DNA from: Clostridium algidicarnis DSM 15099
Lineage (GTDB): Bacteria; Bacillota; Clostridia; Clostridiales; Clostridiaceae
Reading direction: 5' to 3'
Assembly (NCBI RefSeq): GCF_002934235.1
Contig: NZ_PTIS01000013.1
Location: forward strand, 1 to 64,000
Length of the DNA stretch: 64,000 bases
Made by a program: the position numbers and the translations under genes. Under the pieces are notes generated by a model. It worked only from the letters and a program-made list of their open reading frames with translations. It was not told the DNA's origin and did not search any database. Below are positions 27,827 through 37,794 of this stretch, piece after piece. Each line of letters opens with the position of its first letter. Position 1 is the first letter of the stretch.

Positions 27827-28327
27827 TTAGTATTTAGCATTAATACCAGCTTTATCGTCAGATAACGGATATGCTTTATTATTAAATCCTGTTGCTCTCA
27901 TAACTGACTCTGTGTTATTTACAGATTGAGTATGACTCAAACCTATTGCATGACCAACTTCATGAACTACCGTTTCATTTCTCACAGCAGAAGAAGCGTT
28001 TTTAAATGCTCTATAATAACGAATGTCACTTTGACGATTAGTATTATAATAACAAACTCCATAGGTTCCATTATCAGTATCAACAAATCCTTGATAAATA
28101 TTTACAAAACCACCGTAATCAAATTCTTTAATGAATACCTTACCACCTTGATAACTCCATTTAGTAGCACAATTGAGATGAGATAAATAAGGATTGCCTG
28201 AAGATAAATTTATATACTGGGGGTTATATCCTACATTTTGATTATTAAATACGTATGCTTTTGAATCTGTAGAATAAGTTATTATTCCTAATACTAAAAA
28301 AGAAAAAAACAGTAAAACTTTTTTCAT
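27827..28327 (-). CDS. Secreted matrixin-like zinc metalloprotease
   Basis: 166 residues. A signal peptide (MKKVLLFFSFLVLGI..DSKA) precedes a compact domain ending in the metzincin zinc signature HEVGHAIGLSHT (three His ligands and catalytic Glu) and a Met-turn a little downstream (ESVMRATG). This is the M10/matrixin pattern in a minimal single-domain form with no propeptide cysteine switch. It is expected to be secreted. Only about 140 residues remain after signal removal, short for the family but with all active-site parts present. Confidence 0.8.
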   Translation of the reverse strand: MKKVLLFFSFLVLGIITYSTDSKAYVFNNQNVGYNPQYINLSSGNPYLSHLNCATKWSYQGGKVFIKEFDYGGFVNIYQGFVDTDNGTYGVCYYNTNRQSDIRYYRAFKNASSAVRNETVVHEVGHAIGLSHTQSVNNTESVMRATGFNNKAYPLSDDKAGINAKY

Positions 28328-28455
28328 TTAATCCACCCGACTTCTATTCTATTGTTAATTAATATAATTATAACCATAATACGGATAATCTTCAATATGT
28401 TTTTATAATAAAAACCGGATTAATCCCTTCTCTTTGGTCAAAATCTAATAAATTA

Positions 28456-28605
28456 TCATGCTTTCTTAGATTTACCTCTTACCTGAATATTAGTTAGTTT
28501 ATCCCTCTCTAGTAAATACCTTCTTACCTTACCGCCTTTCTGCTTAACTTTCTCTTTTCCTTCAACGCTTAAATTATAGTAATACGTTTATCTTCTGAAT
28601 AAGTT
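28456..28605 (-). pseudogene. C-terminal remnant of an unidentified gene
   Basis: The minus strand reads NLSVEGKEKVKQKGGKVRRY then LLERDKLTNIQVRGKSKKA stop. Just upstream, another frame reads SEDKRITI, which would join smoothly after a one-base shift. No start or ribosome binding site is present. The rest of the 28328-28772 gap shows only the promoter region of the phytase-like gene. Confidence 0.35.
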
Positions 28606-28772
28606 ATAGTTAACTATACAATAAATATCCAGACATAATATAGTACAAAAACAAATGAAAATAAGAGGTATATATCACGGGACAAAAAAGTAAGAATTCA
28701 AGAAGCAATCAGTATCAAAATAACTTTTCATTCATAATATAAGGTGAAAGCTATTTTCTATGGAGGATATGT

Positions 28773-29654
28773 ATGTACAACTGTCCCTATTTTTATAATA
28801 TGATGAATTTAAATAACTGTATTAAGATAAGCAATAACATGAGATTTGAAAGTATGATGAGATCCATTTCACAAGATTCTCTTATTCCCTTAGATGACAA
28901 CAATATACATCTTGTTTTAGATTCACAAAATTACTATGATATACCAAAACATTTTCGTAAATCTACTAATATGTTAAATGCCGAAAGTAGCAAAGAATTA
29001 AATATTAGTGGGCTAAATACATTAAATATTTCTGGTAGTCAACAATTTTCAGAATACAATTTACCTCTTGTAATAAATAGTATAGACGCTTCATTGCCTA
29101 TAACAATTATTGACCTTAGGCAAGAATCACACGGATTTATTAATGGAGCCCCCATTAGCTTTGCTAATGCTAAAAACAATGCTAACATGGGTTTAACAAA
29201 GGATGAAGTAATTCTTCATGAATATAATAGACTAAATAGTATTAAATTAAACGTTCCTATTACTTATTATAACCATAAAAATATAACTATAGTTCCAAAA
29301 AAAGTTGAAGATGAAGATCATCTTGTTACATCTAAATCACTATCATATATTCGCATCCCTGTTACCGATGGTAAGATACCTACAGATGATATGGTAGATT
29401 ATTTTGTAAGTCTTGTAAAATCACAACCTAAGAATACCTGGCTTCATTTTCACTGTAAACAAGGTATAGGAAGGACTACTACTTTCATGATTATGTATGA
29501 TATGATGAAAAATGCTCACCATGTTACGGCTGATGATATTATAAAAAGACAACTACTATTAGCAAATTTTGATGAGAGTCATATTAAATCTTTTTATAAT
29601 AATGAAAGAATTAATCTTTTGAATAACTTCTATTTTTCCTTTGATTTTTTATAA
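28773..29654 (+). CDS. PTP-like cysteine phytase / inositol polyphosphatase
   Basis: 293 residues. The phosphatase P-loop HFHCKQGIGRTTTF carries the CX5R catalytic signature, and its HC..G.GRTTT form matches protein-tyrosine-phosphatase-like phytases. A general-acid loop (PVTDGKIPTDD) precedes it by about 40 residues. ITIIDLRQESHGFINGAPIS is the usual DLRxExHGxxNG stretch of this family. No clear signal peptide, so it may act inside the cell on inositol phosphates. ATG supported by TGGAGGATATGT. Its 3' end overlaps the opposing MATE gene by 25 bases. Confidence 0.85.
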   Translation: MYNCPYFYNMMNLNNCIKISNNMRFESMMRSISQDSLIPLDDNNIHLVLDSQNYYDIPKHFRKSTNMLNAESSKELNISGLNTLNISGSQQFSEYNLPLVINSIDASLPITIIDLRQESHGFINGAPISFANAKNNANMGLTKDEVILHEYNRLNSIKLNVPITYYNHKNITIVPKKVEDEDHLVTSKSLSYIRIPVTDGKIPTDDMVDYFVSLVKSQPKNTWLHFHCKQGIGRTTTFMIMYDMMKNAHHVTADDIIKRQLLLANFDESHIKSFYNNERINLLNNFYFSFDFL

Positions 29655-30955
29655 AATGCCAGTGTTAAAATTAAGGCTAAGCCCTCTGAAAAGGGTACTG
29701 TAAGCCATACTCCATTTAATGCAAATATATTAGGTAAAATAAATAATCCTAGTAATATAAATACTACTCCTCTAAGAAGGGATGTAATTGTAGCTATCAT
29801 AGAGTACTCAATGGCTTGAAAGTAACTTCCCATAACTATATTTACTCCCATAATTATAAATGCTATAAAATAAAGCTGTATTCCCTTTGATGTAATCTCC
29901 ATAAGTTCTAAATTATCTTTATTAAAAAGCCCCACGATTTGTCTTGGGAAAAACATTCCAACTACGAAAAATGTTACTCCAACAAATAATGCAAAAGTTA
30001 TTCCCATCTTTAAAACCTTATTAACTCTATCCATTTGATTTGCCCCATAGTTTGTACTTATTATAGGTTGGCTAGCCTGGCAAATACCTGTAAAGATAGC
30101 TACACACATTAATGATATGTTTGCAATTATGCTGTATGCTGATATTCCTATAGTGCCAGTTATATCTTCTAACACCATATTAAAAGCGAATATTACTATT
30201 CCAGAAGAAACTTCTATTATAAAGCTTGGAGCTCCATTTTTTAATATTCTTTTAAATGTATGTATTTCAAGTTTTGTCTTTACAAATTTTAACTTACCCC
30301 TACCTTTTATAAAGTGGCAATATATTAATATAAATAAACTTGTAATAGACCCGGAAATAGTAGCAAGTGCCGCTCCCCTCATGCCTAAGTGTAATACTAA
30401 AACAAATAGTGCATCTAAAACTATATTAATAATTGTTCCAATAATACTACTCCACATAGCAAGCTTTGGTGCGTTATCATTTCTTATAAATACCGACAAA
30501 GCATTTACTATTAGAAAAGAGAAATTAAACATTATAATTATACTTAAATAATCTTTAACCAGCTTAAAATTGCTTTCTGTAGCACCTAGAAATATGCATA
30601 GGTTGTCTATAAAAACACTTCCTAAAATAGTAATTAGTGCTCCAAATACTATTGCCATTATCATAGATTGAGTAAATATTTTATCTACCACATGGAACTT
30701 TTTCCGTCCTATATTTATAGCCATAACAGTGGCTCCACCTACTCCTGAAAGTAGCCCTAATGCAAATATTACATTGTAAACAGGTAATGCAATATTAAGA
30801 GCTGCAAGTCCTTCGCTTCCTATTCCTCTTCCTATAAATATAGTATCAAATAAAATATACATAGATGACATAAAAGTAGATGCAATACTTGCACCTAAAT
30901 ATCTTAAGAAAAGTTTAAGTATATCATCTTGTAAAACGTCCGCCTTTTGTTTCAT
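29630..30955 (-). CDS. MATE-family efflux protein
   Basis: 441 residues with twelve membrane helices in two halves. The start has LRYLGASIASTFMSSMYILFD and then IFIGRGIGSEGLAALNIALP, typical of clostridial MATE exporters of the DinF/NorM superfamily. Substrate unknown. It converges with and slightly overlaps the phytase-like gene, and no terminator lies between the two. Confidence 0.92.
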   Translation of the reverse strand: MKQKADVLQDDILKLFLRYLGASIASTFMSSMYILFDTIFIGRGIGSEGLAALNIALPVYNVIFALGLLSGVGGATVMAINIGRKKFHVVDKIFTQSMIMAIVFGALITILGSVFIDNLCIFLGATESNFKLVKDYLSIIIMFNFSFLIVNALSVFIRNDNAPKLAMWSSIIGTIINIVLDALFVLVLHLGMRGAALATISGSITSLFILIYCHFIKGRGKLKFVKTKLEIHTFKRILKNGAPSFIIEVSSGIVIFAFNMVLEDITGTIGISAYSIIANISLMCVAIFTGICQASQPIISTNYGANQMDRVNKVLKMGITFALFVGVTFFVVGMFFPRQIVGLFNKDNLELMEITSKGIQLYFIAFIIMGVNIVMGSYFQAIEYSMIATITSLLRGVVFILLGLFILPNIFALNGVWLTVPFSEGLALILTLAFYKKSKEK

Positions 30956-30968
30956 TCCTTGTCCTCCA

Positions 30969-31002
30969 TAAAAAAAGTGGCAGATTAATATGCCACCTTT
31001 TT
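30969..31002 (-). terminator. Terminator of the fructose operon
   Basis: The stem AAAAGGTGGCA/TGCCACTTTT is followed by a T-run on the minus strand, 18 bases past the fruA stop. Confidence 0.85.
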
Positions 31003-31019
31003 AAACAACCTTTGTTTTT

Positions 31020-32909
31020 TTATTCTATTACCTTTTTCTTTAACATAGCCATAACTATCATACCTATAACTGAACCTACAACCAAGGATATAAAGTATCC
31101 AAGTGGATTGGATATAACAGGTAATACAAATATTCCACCATGTGGAGCTCTTAAAGTACATCCAAAAGCCATAGATAAAGCTCCTGCTGTTGCTGATCCA
31201 ATTACACAAGCTGGAATTACTCTTAAAGGATCTGCTGCTGCAAAGGGAATAGCTCCTTCTGTTATAAATGATAAACCCATTATATAATTTACTAAACCTG
31301 ATTGTCTTTCTTTTTTTGTAAATCTATCTTTAAAGAAAGTTGTACATAAAGCTATTGATAGCGGAGGCACCATTCCTCCAATCATTACTGCAGCCATAAA
31401 GTGAAATTGGTTATTAGCAAGAGAAGCTGTTCCAAATACATAAGCTGCCTTATTTATAGGGCCTCCCATATCTATAGCCATCATTCCCCCTAAAACTGCT
31501 CCAAGAACTATCTTACTACTTTCTCCCATGTTATTTAAAACATTTGTTATTCCATTATTTAGTGCTGAGAGTGGAGGATTAATTCCATATACAATTATTA
31601 CTCCTATTAGTAAAATACCAAGTAGAGGATAAATAAGTACTGGTTTTATACCCTCTAAGCTACTTGGAAGTTTGGAAAATATCTTTTTTAATGCTACTAC
31701 TAAATATCCTGCTATAAAACCTGCTAAAAGTGCTCCAAGGAAACCTGATCCGCCTTCATTTGCAAGCATGCCACCAACAAACCCTACTGCTAAAGCTGGC
31801 CTATCTCCAATACTCATAGCAATATACCCAGCTAAAACTGGAAGCATAAATCCAAAGGAAGTACCACCTACCTTCATTAGAAATTCTGCAAATGGTGTAT
31901 TAGAACCAAAATTTGATGGATCTATACTATAATCATCAAATAAGAAAGCTAAGGCTATTAATATACCTCCACCTATAACGAAAGGTAACATGTGAGAAAC
32001 ACCATTCATTAAATGTTTATATATCTCACGACCTACGCCTTCTTTTTCCATTATACTTTCTTCATCTTTACCTTTACTACCATGATGATAAATAGGAACA
32101 TTCCCACTTATGGCCTCACTTATTAGCTCCTGAGGTTTGTGTATACCATTTGAAACTCTAGTTTGAATAACTCTTTTACCATCAAATCGAGCCATTTCAA
32201 CATTTTTATCTGCTGCTATTATTATACATTCAGCCTTTTCTATTTCATCTTTAGTTAGAATATTCTTTGCTCCTCCAGCTCCATTAGTTTCAACCTTTAT
32301 AGCTATGTCCATATCTTTACCCTTATTTTCTAAACTTTCCGCTGCCATAAATGTATGGGCAATACCAGTTGGGCAAGCTGTAACAGCTAATACTCTATAT
32401 CCATCTTTTTGTTCTATTTTATCTTTTTCTTTGTCCTCTTCTTCAGTTATTTTGTTATTTTCTTTAAAATCTATTAATCTTAAAAATTCTTCTTTATCCT
32501 TTGCATCTATTAAACTATTTTTAAAATCTTCATCCATTAAAATAGTAGAAAGCCTTGAAAGCACTTCTAAATGAACATTATTTTCTCCTTCTGGAGCAGC
32601 TATCATGAAAAATAGTTTTGCTTTCTCCCCATCTAAACTATCATAATCTAACCCATCTTTAATAACCATAGCACTAAGTCCTGCTTTTTTAACTGCCTTT
32701 GTTTTAGCATGTGGTATTGCAATACCATCTCCGATACCAGTAGTACTAAGCTCTTCCCTTTTTAACACTTCATTTTTGTACTCTTCTTTATTTAATAAAA
32801 TCCCTCTGCCATCCATTAAATCTACTAATCTACTTATAGCTTCATTTTTAGTTTTTATTATAGGGTTTAATTCTATACCATTTTTATTTAATAAATCAAT
32901 GATTTTCAT
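31020..32909 (-). CDS. fruA: Fructose PTS transporter EIIABC
   Basis: 629 residues with domains in order A-B-C. The EIIA domain (1-150) carries the phosphorylated His in GDGIAIPHAKT. EIIB (about 172-270) has its active Cys in AVTACPTGIAHTFMAAE. The EIIC membrane domain (about 300-625) has LPFVIGGGILIALAFLFDD and MLANEGGSGFLGALLAGFIAG. It phosphorylates fructose at C1 during uptake, and the product is handled by the 1-phosphofructokinase encoded just upstream. A related mannose-type substrate is possible but the operon argues for fructose. Confidence 0.95.
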   Translation of the reverse strand: MKIIDLLNKNGIELNPIIKTKNEAISRLVDLMDGRGILLNKEEYKNEVLKREELSTTGIGDGIAIPHAKTKAVKKAGLSAMVIKDGLDYDSLDGEKAKLFFMIAAPEGENNVHLEVLSRLSTILMDEDFKNSLIDAKDKEEFLRLIDFKENNKITEEEDKEKDKIEQKDGYRVLAVTACPTGIAHTFMAAESLENKGKDMDIAIKVETNGAGGAKNILTKDEIEKAECIIIAADKNVEMARFDGKRVIQTRVSNGIHKPQELISEAISGNVPIYHHGSKGKDEESIMEKEGVGREIYKHLMNGVSHMLPFVIGGGILIALAFLFDDYSIDPSNFGSNTPFAEFLMKVGGTSFGFMLPVLAGYIAMSIGDRPALAVGFVGGMLANEGGSGFLGALLAGFIAGYLVVALKKIFSKLPSSLEGIKPVLIYPLLGILLIGVIIVYGINPPLSALNNGITNVLNNMGESSKIVLGAVLGGMMAIDMGGPINKAAYVFGTASLANNQFHFMAAVMIGGMVPPLSIALCTTFFKDRFTKKERQSGLVNYIMGLSFITEGAIPFAAADPLRVIPACVIGSATAGALSMAFGCTLRAPHGGIFVLPVISNPLGYFISLVVGSVIGMIVMAMLKKKVIE

Positions 32910-32935
32910 TTATTACCCTCCTTTTATATATATTT

Positions 32936-33841
32936 TTACATAATCTCATTTAATAATTTTTCTATTAAATCTTTTTTAGCAAGGTCTTCTGAAAATGCAC
33001 TAGCACTGCCTGTGGCCACTCCCATTTTGAAAGCTTCCTCTAGGTCTTTATTTTTTAAATATCCCGCTATAAATCCTGCTACCATAGAATCTCCAGCCCC
33101 TACTGAATTTTTCACGTCTCCTTTAGGTGCAACACTTTTCATAACTTCTCCATTAGACTTTATAAATATTGCTCCCTTTGATGCTCTAGACACAAGTACA
33201 TTTTCTGCTCCCATTTCTTGAAGCTTTTTTGCATAATATATTATTTTATCATCATCTTTAATCTCTATATTAAATAAATCTGAAAGTTCATGATGGTTTG
33301 GTTTAATCAAAAATGGCTTATACTTTAATACATTTAATAAAAGTTCTCCTGTTGCATCTACTATAAATTTTACTTTTTTCAAATTAAGTCTTTCCATTAT
33401 AGTTTCATAAATGTCTTTTGGAAGAGTATCCGGTATGCTTCCTGCAAGAACTAAAAAATCTCCTTCTTTAATAGCTTCTAGCTTACTAAACAATTCATTA
33501 AGCTCTTCCTTACTTATATAAGGACCTTTTCCATTTATCTCTGATTCTTCCTTAGATTTAAGCTTTACATTTATTCTTGACATACCATTATTTAATTTAA
33601 TAAAGTCTGTATGAACACCCTTTGATTTCACTCTTCTTTCTATTTCGTCACCAGTAAATCCAGCTATACATCCAAGTGCTACACTTTCAACTTCCAAGTT
33701 GTTTAAAACAGTAGACACATTAATGCCCTTACCACCTGCATAAATTTCTTCATAAGATGTTCTATTCACACGTCCAAGGTTAAAATCATCAACCCTAACC
33801 ACATAGTCTAAAGCTGGATTAAAAGTAATCGTATAAATCAC
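32936..33841 (-). CDS. fruK: 1-phosphofructokinase
   Basis: 301 residues of the PfkB sugar-kinase family: an N-terminal FNPALDYVVRVDDFNLGRVNR, the AGGKGINVSTVL substrate loop, and the C-terminal signature with catalytic Asp (NSVGAGDSMVAGF). It converts fructose 1-phosphate to fructose 1,6-bisphosphate for glycolysis. Its start overlaps the end of the regulator gene by 4 bases (ATGA type), and fruA follows 26 bases later. Confidence 0.95.
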   Translation of the reverse strand: MIYTITFNPALDYVVRVDDFNLGRVNRTSYEEIYAGGKGINVSTVLNNLEVESVALGCIAGFTGDEIERRVKSKGVHTDFIKLNNGMSRINVKLKSKEESEINGKGPYISKEELNELFSKLEAIKEGDFLVLAGSIPDTLPKDIYETIMERLNLKKVKFIVDATGELLLNVLKYKPFLIKPNHHELSDLFNIEIKDDDKIIYYAKKLQEMGAENVLVSRASKGAIFIKSNGEVMKSVAPKGDVKNSVGAGDSMVAGFIAGYLKNKDLEEAFKMGVATGSASAFSEDLAKKDLIEKLLNEIM

Positions 33842-34590
33842 TTTATAGTCACCTCCAATATTTCTGTTAAAGCTTTGTATTTATTATCCAAAAGCTTAGT
33901 TGTAATTATACTTGCCTTTGAAATATTTCCAAAAGTTATAGAACTAATTTCATCAAATTTAGAATCATCAGCTAGTATATATGCTGATCTAGCTCTATTT
34001 AGAGCCTCTTCTTTAACTGACGCTTCTTTAATATCAGGGGTTGTATAACCCCTTTTAATTGATATACCATTAACACCAAAAAAGCCCTTAGTAAAGTTAT
34101 ATTTCTTTAGGCTACTAATTGCTTCAATTCCAACTATGGCCTCTGTGATACCCTTTACCTCTCCACCTAAAATATAAGTTTTAAGATCATTTTGAATAAG
34201 CTTTTTAGCATGACCTATAGCATTTGTAACGAATATAGCTTCTTTTTCCTTTATAAAATCTATCATAAGTTCTGTAGTAGTTCCTGCATCTAAATAAACA
34301 AAATCATAAGGCTTTATAAGTGATGCTGCATATTTGGCTATTTCAAGCTTTTCATTAGTTTTTAGTCCTTGCCTTACAGCAACCTTATCTTCCCTTGTAT
34401 TAATATCCTTATCTAAGGCCATTGCCCCTCCATGAATCTTATTTAGTTTTCCCTCTTTATGAAGTGCATTTAAATCTCTCCTAATTGTAGACTCAGATGC
34501 ATTTAACTTTATAACCAAATCACTAACATGAACCACAGAGTTATTCTTTAATTCTTCAAGAATAAATTCATATCTTTCTTCTGTTAACAT
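33838..34590 (-). CDS. fruR: DeoR-family regulator of the fructose operon
   Basis: About 250 residues: a DeoR-type winged helix at the N-terminus (ERYEFILEELKNNSVVHVSD... SESTIRRDLNALHKEGKLNKIHGGA) and a sugar-phosphate-sensing domain (YLDAGTTTELMIDF, NAIGHAKKLI, GFFGVNGIS). Such proteins usually repress the operon until fructose 1-phosphate binds. I start at the ATG at 34590 with AGGAAG 8 nt upstream. A GTG three codons earlier overlaps that site. First gene of fruR-fruK-fruA. Confidence 0.92.
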   Translation of the reverse strand: MLTEERYEFILEELKNNSVVHVSDLVIKLNASESTIRRDLNALHKEGKLNKIHGGAMALDKDINTREDKVAVRQGLKTNEKLEIAKYAASLIKPYDFVYLDAGTTTELMIDFIKEKEAIFVTNAIGHAKKLIQNDLKTYILGGEVKGITEAIVGIEAISSLKKYNFTKGFFGVNGISIKRGYTTPDIKEASVKEEALNRARSAYILADDSKFDEISSITFGNISKASIITTKLLDNKYKALTEILEVTIK

Positions 34591-34702
34591 CTCTATCACT
34601 TCCTAATTACATATTACATCTTTCCTTGAAATAAATCAACTATTTCCATTCATAATAATTCACAATCATCTATATGCCTTTAAATTCATTCATATTTAAT
34701 TA

Positions 34703-34747
34703 TAAAATAAGCACTACTTAATCTTAAAGTAGCGCTTATTTTTTTCA
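34703..34747 (-). terminator. Terminator of the Trk operon, bidirectional
   Basis: The stem AAATAAGC-CTACTT with AAGTAG-GCTTATTT is flanked by T-runs on both strands, 70 bases past the trkH stop. Confidence 0.8.
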
Positions 34748-34814
34748 TTATACTTATTATTAGTATTTATCTTTTCAAAATAATATTAATCACAAATAAA
34801 TTATATTATTATAA

Positions 34815-36257
34815 CTAACTTTTCCACATAGATGGCCTTAATATAAGTAACATTGGATATATCTCAAGTCTCCCCGCTAACATACAAAATGAAAAAACTA
34901 TTTTGCTAAGTGATGAAAAGCTACTAAAGTTACCTATAGGTCCCACCACTTTAAATCCTGGTCCTATGTTACCCATAGTTGCAAAAACCGATGTTACTGT
35001 GCTCTCAAGATCCATTCCATCTATAGATACAATTATCACTGCTACTACGATAATTGCCATATATGCAAATATAAATATACCTACCTCAGATATAATTTTG
35101 TCATCAACTACCTTGCCGTCAAGCTTTACTGAATTAACCATTCTAGGGTGAATTATTTTATTTATATTCCGTTTTATAGCCTTAAATAAAAGCACTATAC
35201 GCACAGTTTTAATTCCTCCACCAGTAGATCCTGCACAACATCCTGTAAGCATTAGCAGTGCTAAAATTGACTTACTAAGTGTGGGCCAAAGATCAAAGTT
35301 CGTTGTAGCATAACCTGTAGTTGTTACGATTGAAGCAACTTGAAATGAAGACTGCCTAAAAGATGTAGCTAAGGAATTCCCATTTAACCCTTTAATATTA
35401 AAAGCTATTATAATCATAGCAGCAAATACTATTAAAAAGTAATACTTTACCTCTTCATTTTTAAACGCTTGCTTTATATTCCCTGTAATAAGATGAAAAT
35501 ATACCGTAAAATTAACTCCAAAAAGCAACATAAATACAGTTATAATAACTTCCACATAAACATTTTCATAGGCTCCAACACTACTGTTCATACTAGAAAA
35601 TCCTCCTGTACCTGCTGTACCAAAGGCATGAATTAATGCATCATAAAAATCGAGTCCTGCAAATAAAAGTAATACTATTTGAATTATGGTCATAACAAGA
35701 TATATTAAATACATTATCTTCGCGGTCTGTTTTATCCTAGGAACAACTTTACCTGGAGAGGGACCTGGACTTTCTGCTCTTAATAAATGTATAGTATTTC
35801 CCCCAATAGATGGCATAAGTGCTAAAGTAAATATCAAAATTCCCATACCACCTATCCAATGGGTAAAACTCCGCCAAAATAAAATTCCCTTAGGTAGGGA
35901 TTGTACTTCTTGCAAAATAGTAGCACCTGTAGTGGTAAATCCTGATACCGTCTCAAATATACAATCTACGAAAGAAGGTATTGATCCACTTATGTAAAAT
36001 GGAAGAGCTCCAAAGATGGATATAGCAATCCAACATATAGCAACAGCTAAAAAACCATCCTTAGCATAAAATGTCTTTTTCTTAGGGTTTATTAAAGACA
36101 TAAACACACCAATAATTAACATTATTATGATAGTTACAATAAAACTATTAGTATCGCCACCACCGTAATATACGGATACAATAAGTGGTAATATCATAAC
36201 TAATGCTTCATATTTTATAACATTTCCAAGTACCTTTAGTACCATTAGGTAGTTCAT
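34815..36257 (-). CDS. trkH: TrkH-family potassium uptake channel subunit
   Basis: About 480 residues with the four MPM repeats of Trk/Ktr channels. Filter segments are visible as TTTGAT, GTAGTGGF, TTTGYAT and MGNIGPGF. The charged segment PHAFGTAG and the C-terminal pore helix complete the fold. I start at the ATG at 36257 rather than an in-frame TTG six codons upstream, because GGAGG lies 8 nt before this ATG. It begins 1 base after trkA ends, so gate and channel subunits are co-translated. Confidence 0.94.
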   Translation of the reverse strand: MNYLMVLKVLGNVIKYEALVMILPLIVSVYYGGGDTNSFIVTIIIMLIIGVFMSLINPKKKTFYAKDGFLAVAICWIAISIFGALPFYISGSIPSFVDCIFETVSGFTTTGATILQEVQSLPKGILFWRSFTHWIGGMGILIFTLALMPSIGGNTIHLLRAESPGPSPGKVVPRIKQTAKIMYLIYLVMTIIQIVLLLFAGLDFYDALIHAFGTAGTGGFSSMNSSVGAYENVYVEVIITVFMLLFGVNFTVYFHLITGNIKQAFKNEEVKYYFLIVFAAMIIIAFNIKGLNGNSLATSFRQSSFQVASIVTTTGYATTNFDLWPTLSKSILALLMLTGCCAGSTGGGIKTVRIVLLFKAIKRNINKIIHPRMVNSVKLDGKVVDDKIISEVGIFIFAYMAIIVVAVIIVSIDGMDLESTVTSVFATMGNIGPGFKVVGPIGNFSSFSSLSKIVFSFCMLAGRLEIYPMLLILRPSMWKS

Positions 36258-36258
36258 A

Positions 36259-37623
36259 TTAGAGTCCTCCCTCAAGGAGTATATCGTTTATTCCCATTAC
36301 ATTATGTCTTTCTGTTACTATAATTACACTGTCATTAACTTTAATAATATCATTTCCTCCAGGAATTATTATCTTATGATTTCTAACTATAGCTGCAATT
36401 AATACACCTTTTTTAATCTTTATATCTTTTAAAGGAACATTTTTGCACCTAGTATTAGCACTTGCTACGAATTCTAAAGCCTCAGCTTTTTCCCCTACTA
36501 TTTTATATAAATTTTCAATAAAGTTTCCATCTTTACTTTTAAGTCCTCTTACATATTTTATTATTTTATTGGCCGTAATCATTTTGGGACTTATAACACT
36601 TTCAACTCCAACCTTTTTAATTATATTACTATAATTCACACGTGTTACCTTGGTTATTACATTATGTACTCTTGCATTTAAAGCAAAAAGAGATGACACT
36701 ATATTTTCTTCGTCTCTATCAGTTAAAGCTATAAATACATCAGTTTCATTTAAATTTTCAGATTCTAATAGCTCTTCTTCAGTTCCATCGCCATGGATTA
36801 TAATAGCCTCTGGTATTAATTCATTTAATTCTTCACATTTATTATAATCTTTTTCTATTATCTTTATTTTTGCTCCAACTTTATTAATTAATTTCACAAG
36901 ATAGTAACTTATCCTACCTCCACCTATTATCATTACATTTTTGACTCTCTTTTGATACTTACCAAGATGTTGTAAAAAGGAGGTTATATTGGAATGATCC
37001 CCTATAACATAAACTTTATCATTAGCTTTAAGCACAAAATCACCTGTAGGTATTAAAACCTTATCATTTCTTTCTACTGCACAAAATAACACAGAACACC
37101 TTTTTAAATTTATATCAGATATAGCTTTATTCACAATAATATCCTCATTTAAAAGTCTAAAACTAACTAAATCAGCCATGCCATTTGCAAAGGTTTCTAT
37201 GCTAGATACAGATGGAAATTTTATAAGCTCTGCAATTTCCATTGCGGCTTCTTTTTCTGGATTTATAATCATCTCAATACCAAGCTCATCTTTTAACATT
37301 GAAAGTTCCTCTGCATACTCAGGATCTCTAATTCTTGCAATAGTATGTTTTGCACCTAGCCTTTTTGCTGCTAAAGAGCAAAGAGCATTCCTCTCATCAC
37401 TATCGGTAACAGCAATGATTACATCGGCTCTTTCTACCTCAGCTTCTTTAAGTACATTAACTCTTGTACCATTACCTTTTATACACATTACATCAAGACT
37501 ATCAGTAGCCTTCTTAAGCACTTCAGGATTCTTATCAATAACCATAACATCATTTCCTTCTTCTGATAGATGTTTAGCTAAAGTATATCCAACCTTCCCA
37601 GCCCCCACAATTATAATATACAT
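36259..37623 (-). CDS. trkA: TrkA potassium-channel regulatory subunit
   Basis: About 454 residues: two RCK modules, each a nucleotide-binding Rossmann domain (MYIIIVGAGKVGYTLAKHL at the start; VMIIGGGRISYYLVKLI near residue 230) followed by a TrkA_C domain. It binds NAD(H)/ATP and gates TrkH; TrkA_C domains in Firmicutes often bind cyclic di-AMP. I start at 37623, which puts the Rossmann strand at the N-terminus as usual. The open frame upstream is not needed. Confidence 0.94.
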   Translation of the reverse strand: MYIIIVGAGKVGYTLAKHLSEEGNDVMVIDKNPEVLKKATDSLDVMCIKGNGTRVNVLKEAEVERADVIIAVTDSDERNALCSLAAKRLGAKHTIARIRDPEYAEELSMLKDELGIEMIINPEKEAAMEIAELIKFPSVSSIETFANGMADLVSFRLLNEDIIVNKAISDINLKRCSVLFCAVERNDKVLIPTGDFVLKANDKVYVIGDHSNITSFLQHLGKYQKRVKNVMIIGGGRISYYLVKLINKVGAKIKIIEKDYNKCEELNELIPEAIIIHGDGTEEELLESENLNETDVFIALTDRDEENIVSSLFALNARVHNVITKVTRVNYSNIIKKVGVESVISPKMITANKIIKYVRGLKSKDGNFIENLYKIVGEKAEALEFVASANTRCKNVPLKDIKIKKGVLIAAIVRNHKIIIPGGNDIIKVNDSVIIVTERHNVMGINDILLEGGL

Positions 37624-37754
37624 TTTGTTTTTACCTTTCCTTTCATATGCATTATATGGTAAACAATATCTTATAGACAATAAATATTATAATACAGTTT
37701 CTATCCAATAGCCACCATGAAAGCGCAAAAGATAATGTCTAAATCAATTAAATA

Positions 37755-37790
37755 AAAGAGTAGTCACTTATAAATAGTGGCTACCCCTTT
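37755..37790 (-). terminator. Terminator of the second ABC exporter operon
   Basis: AAAGGGGTAGCCACT pairs with AGTGACTACTCTTT across a short loop, followed by a T-rich tract on the minus strand. Confidence 0.75.
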
Positions 37791-37794
37791 ATTT

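Noticed and set aside
30985-31209. 74-residue minus-strand frame at the end of fruA
   Set aside because: It is a shadow frame within fruA with no ribosome binding site.
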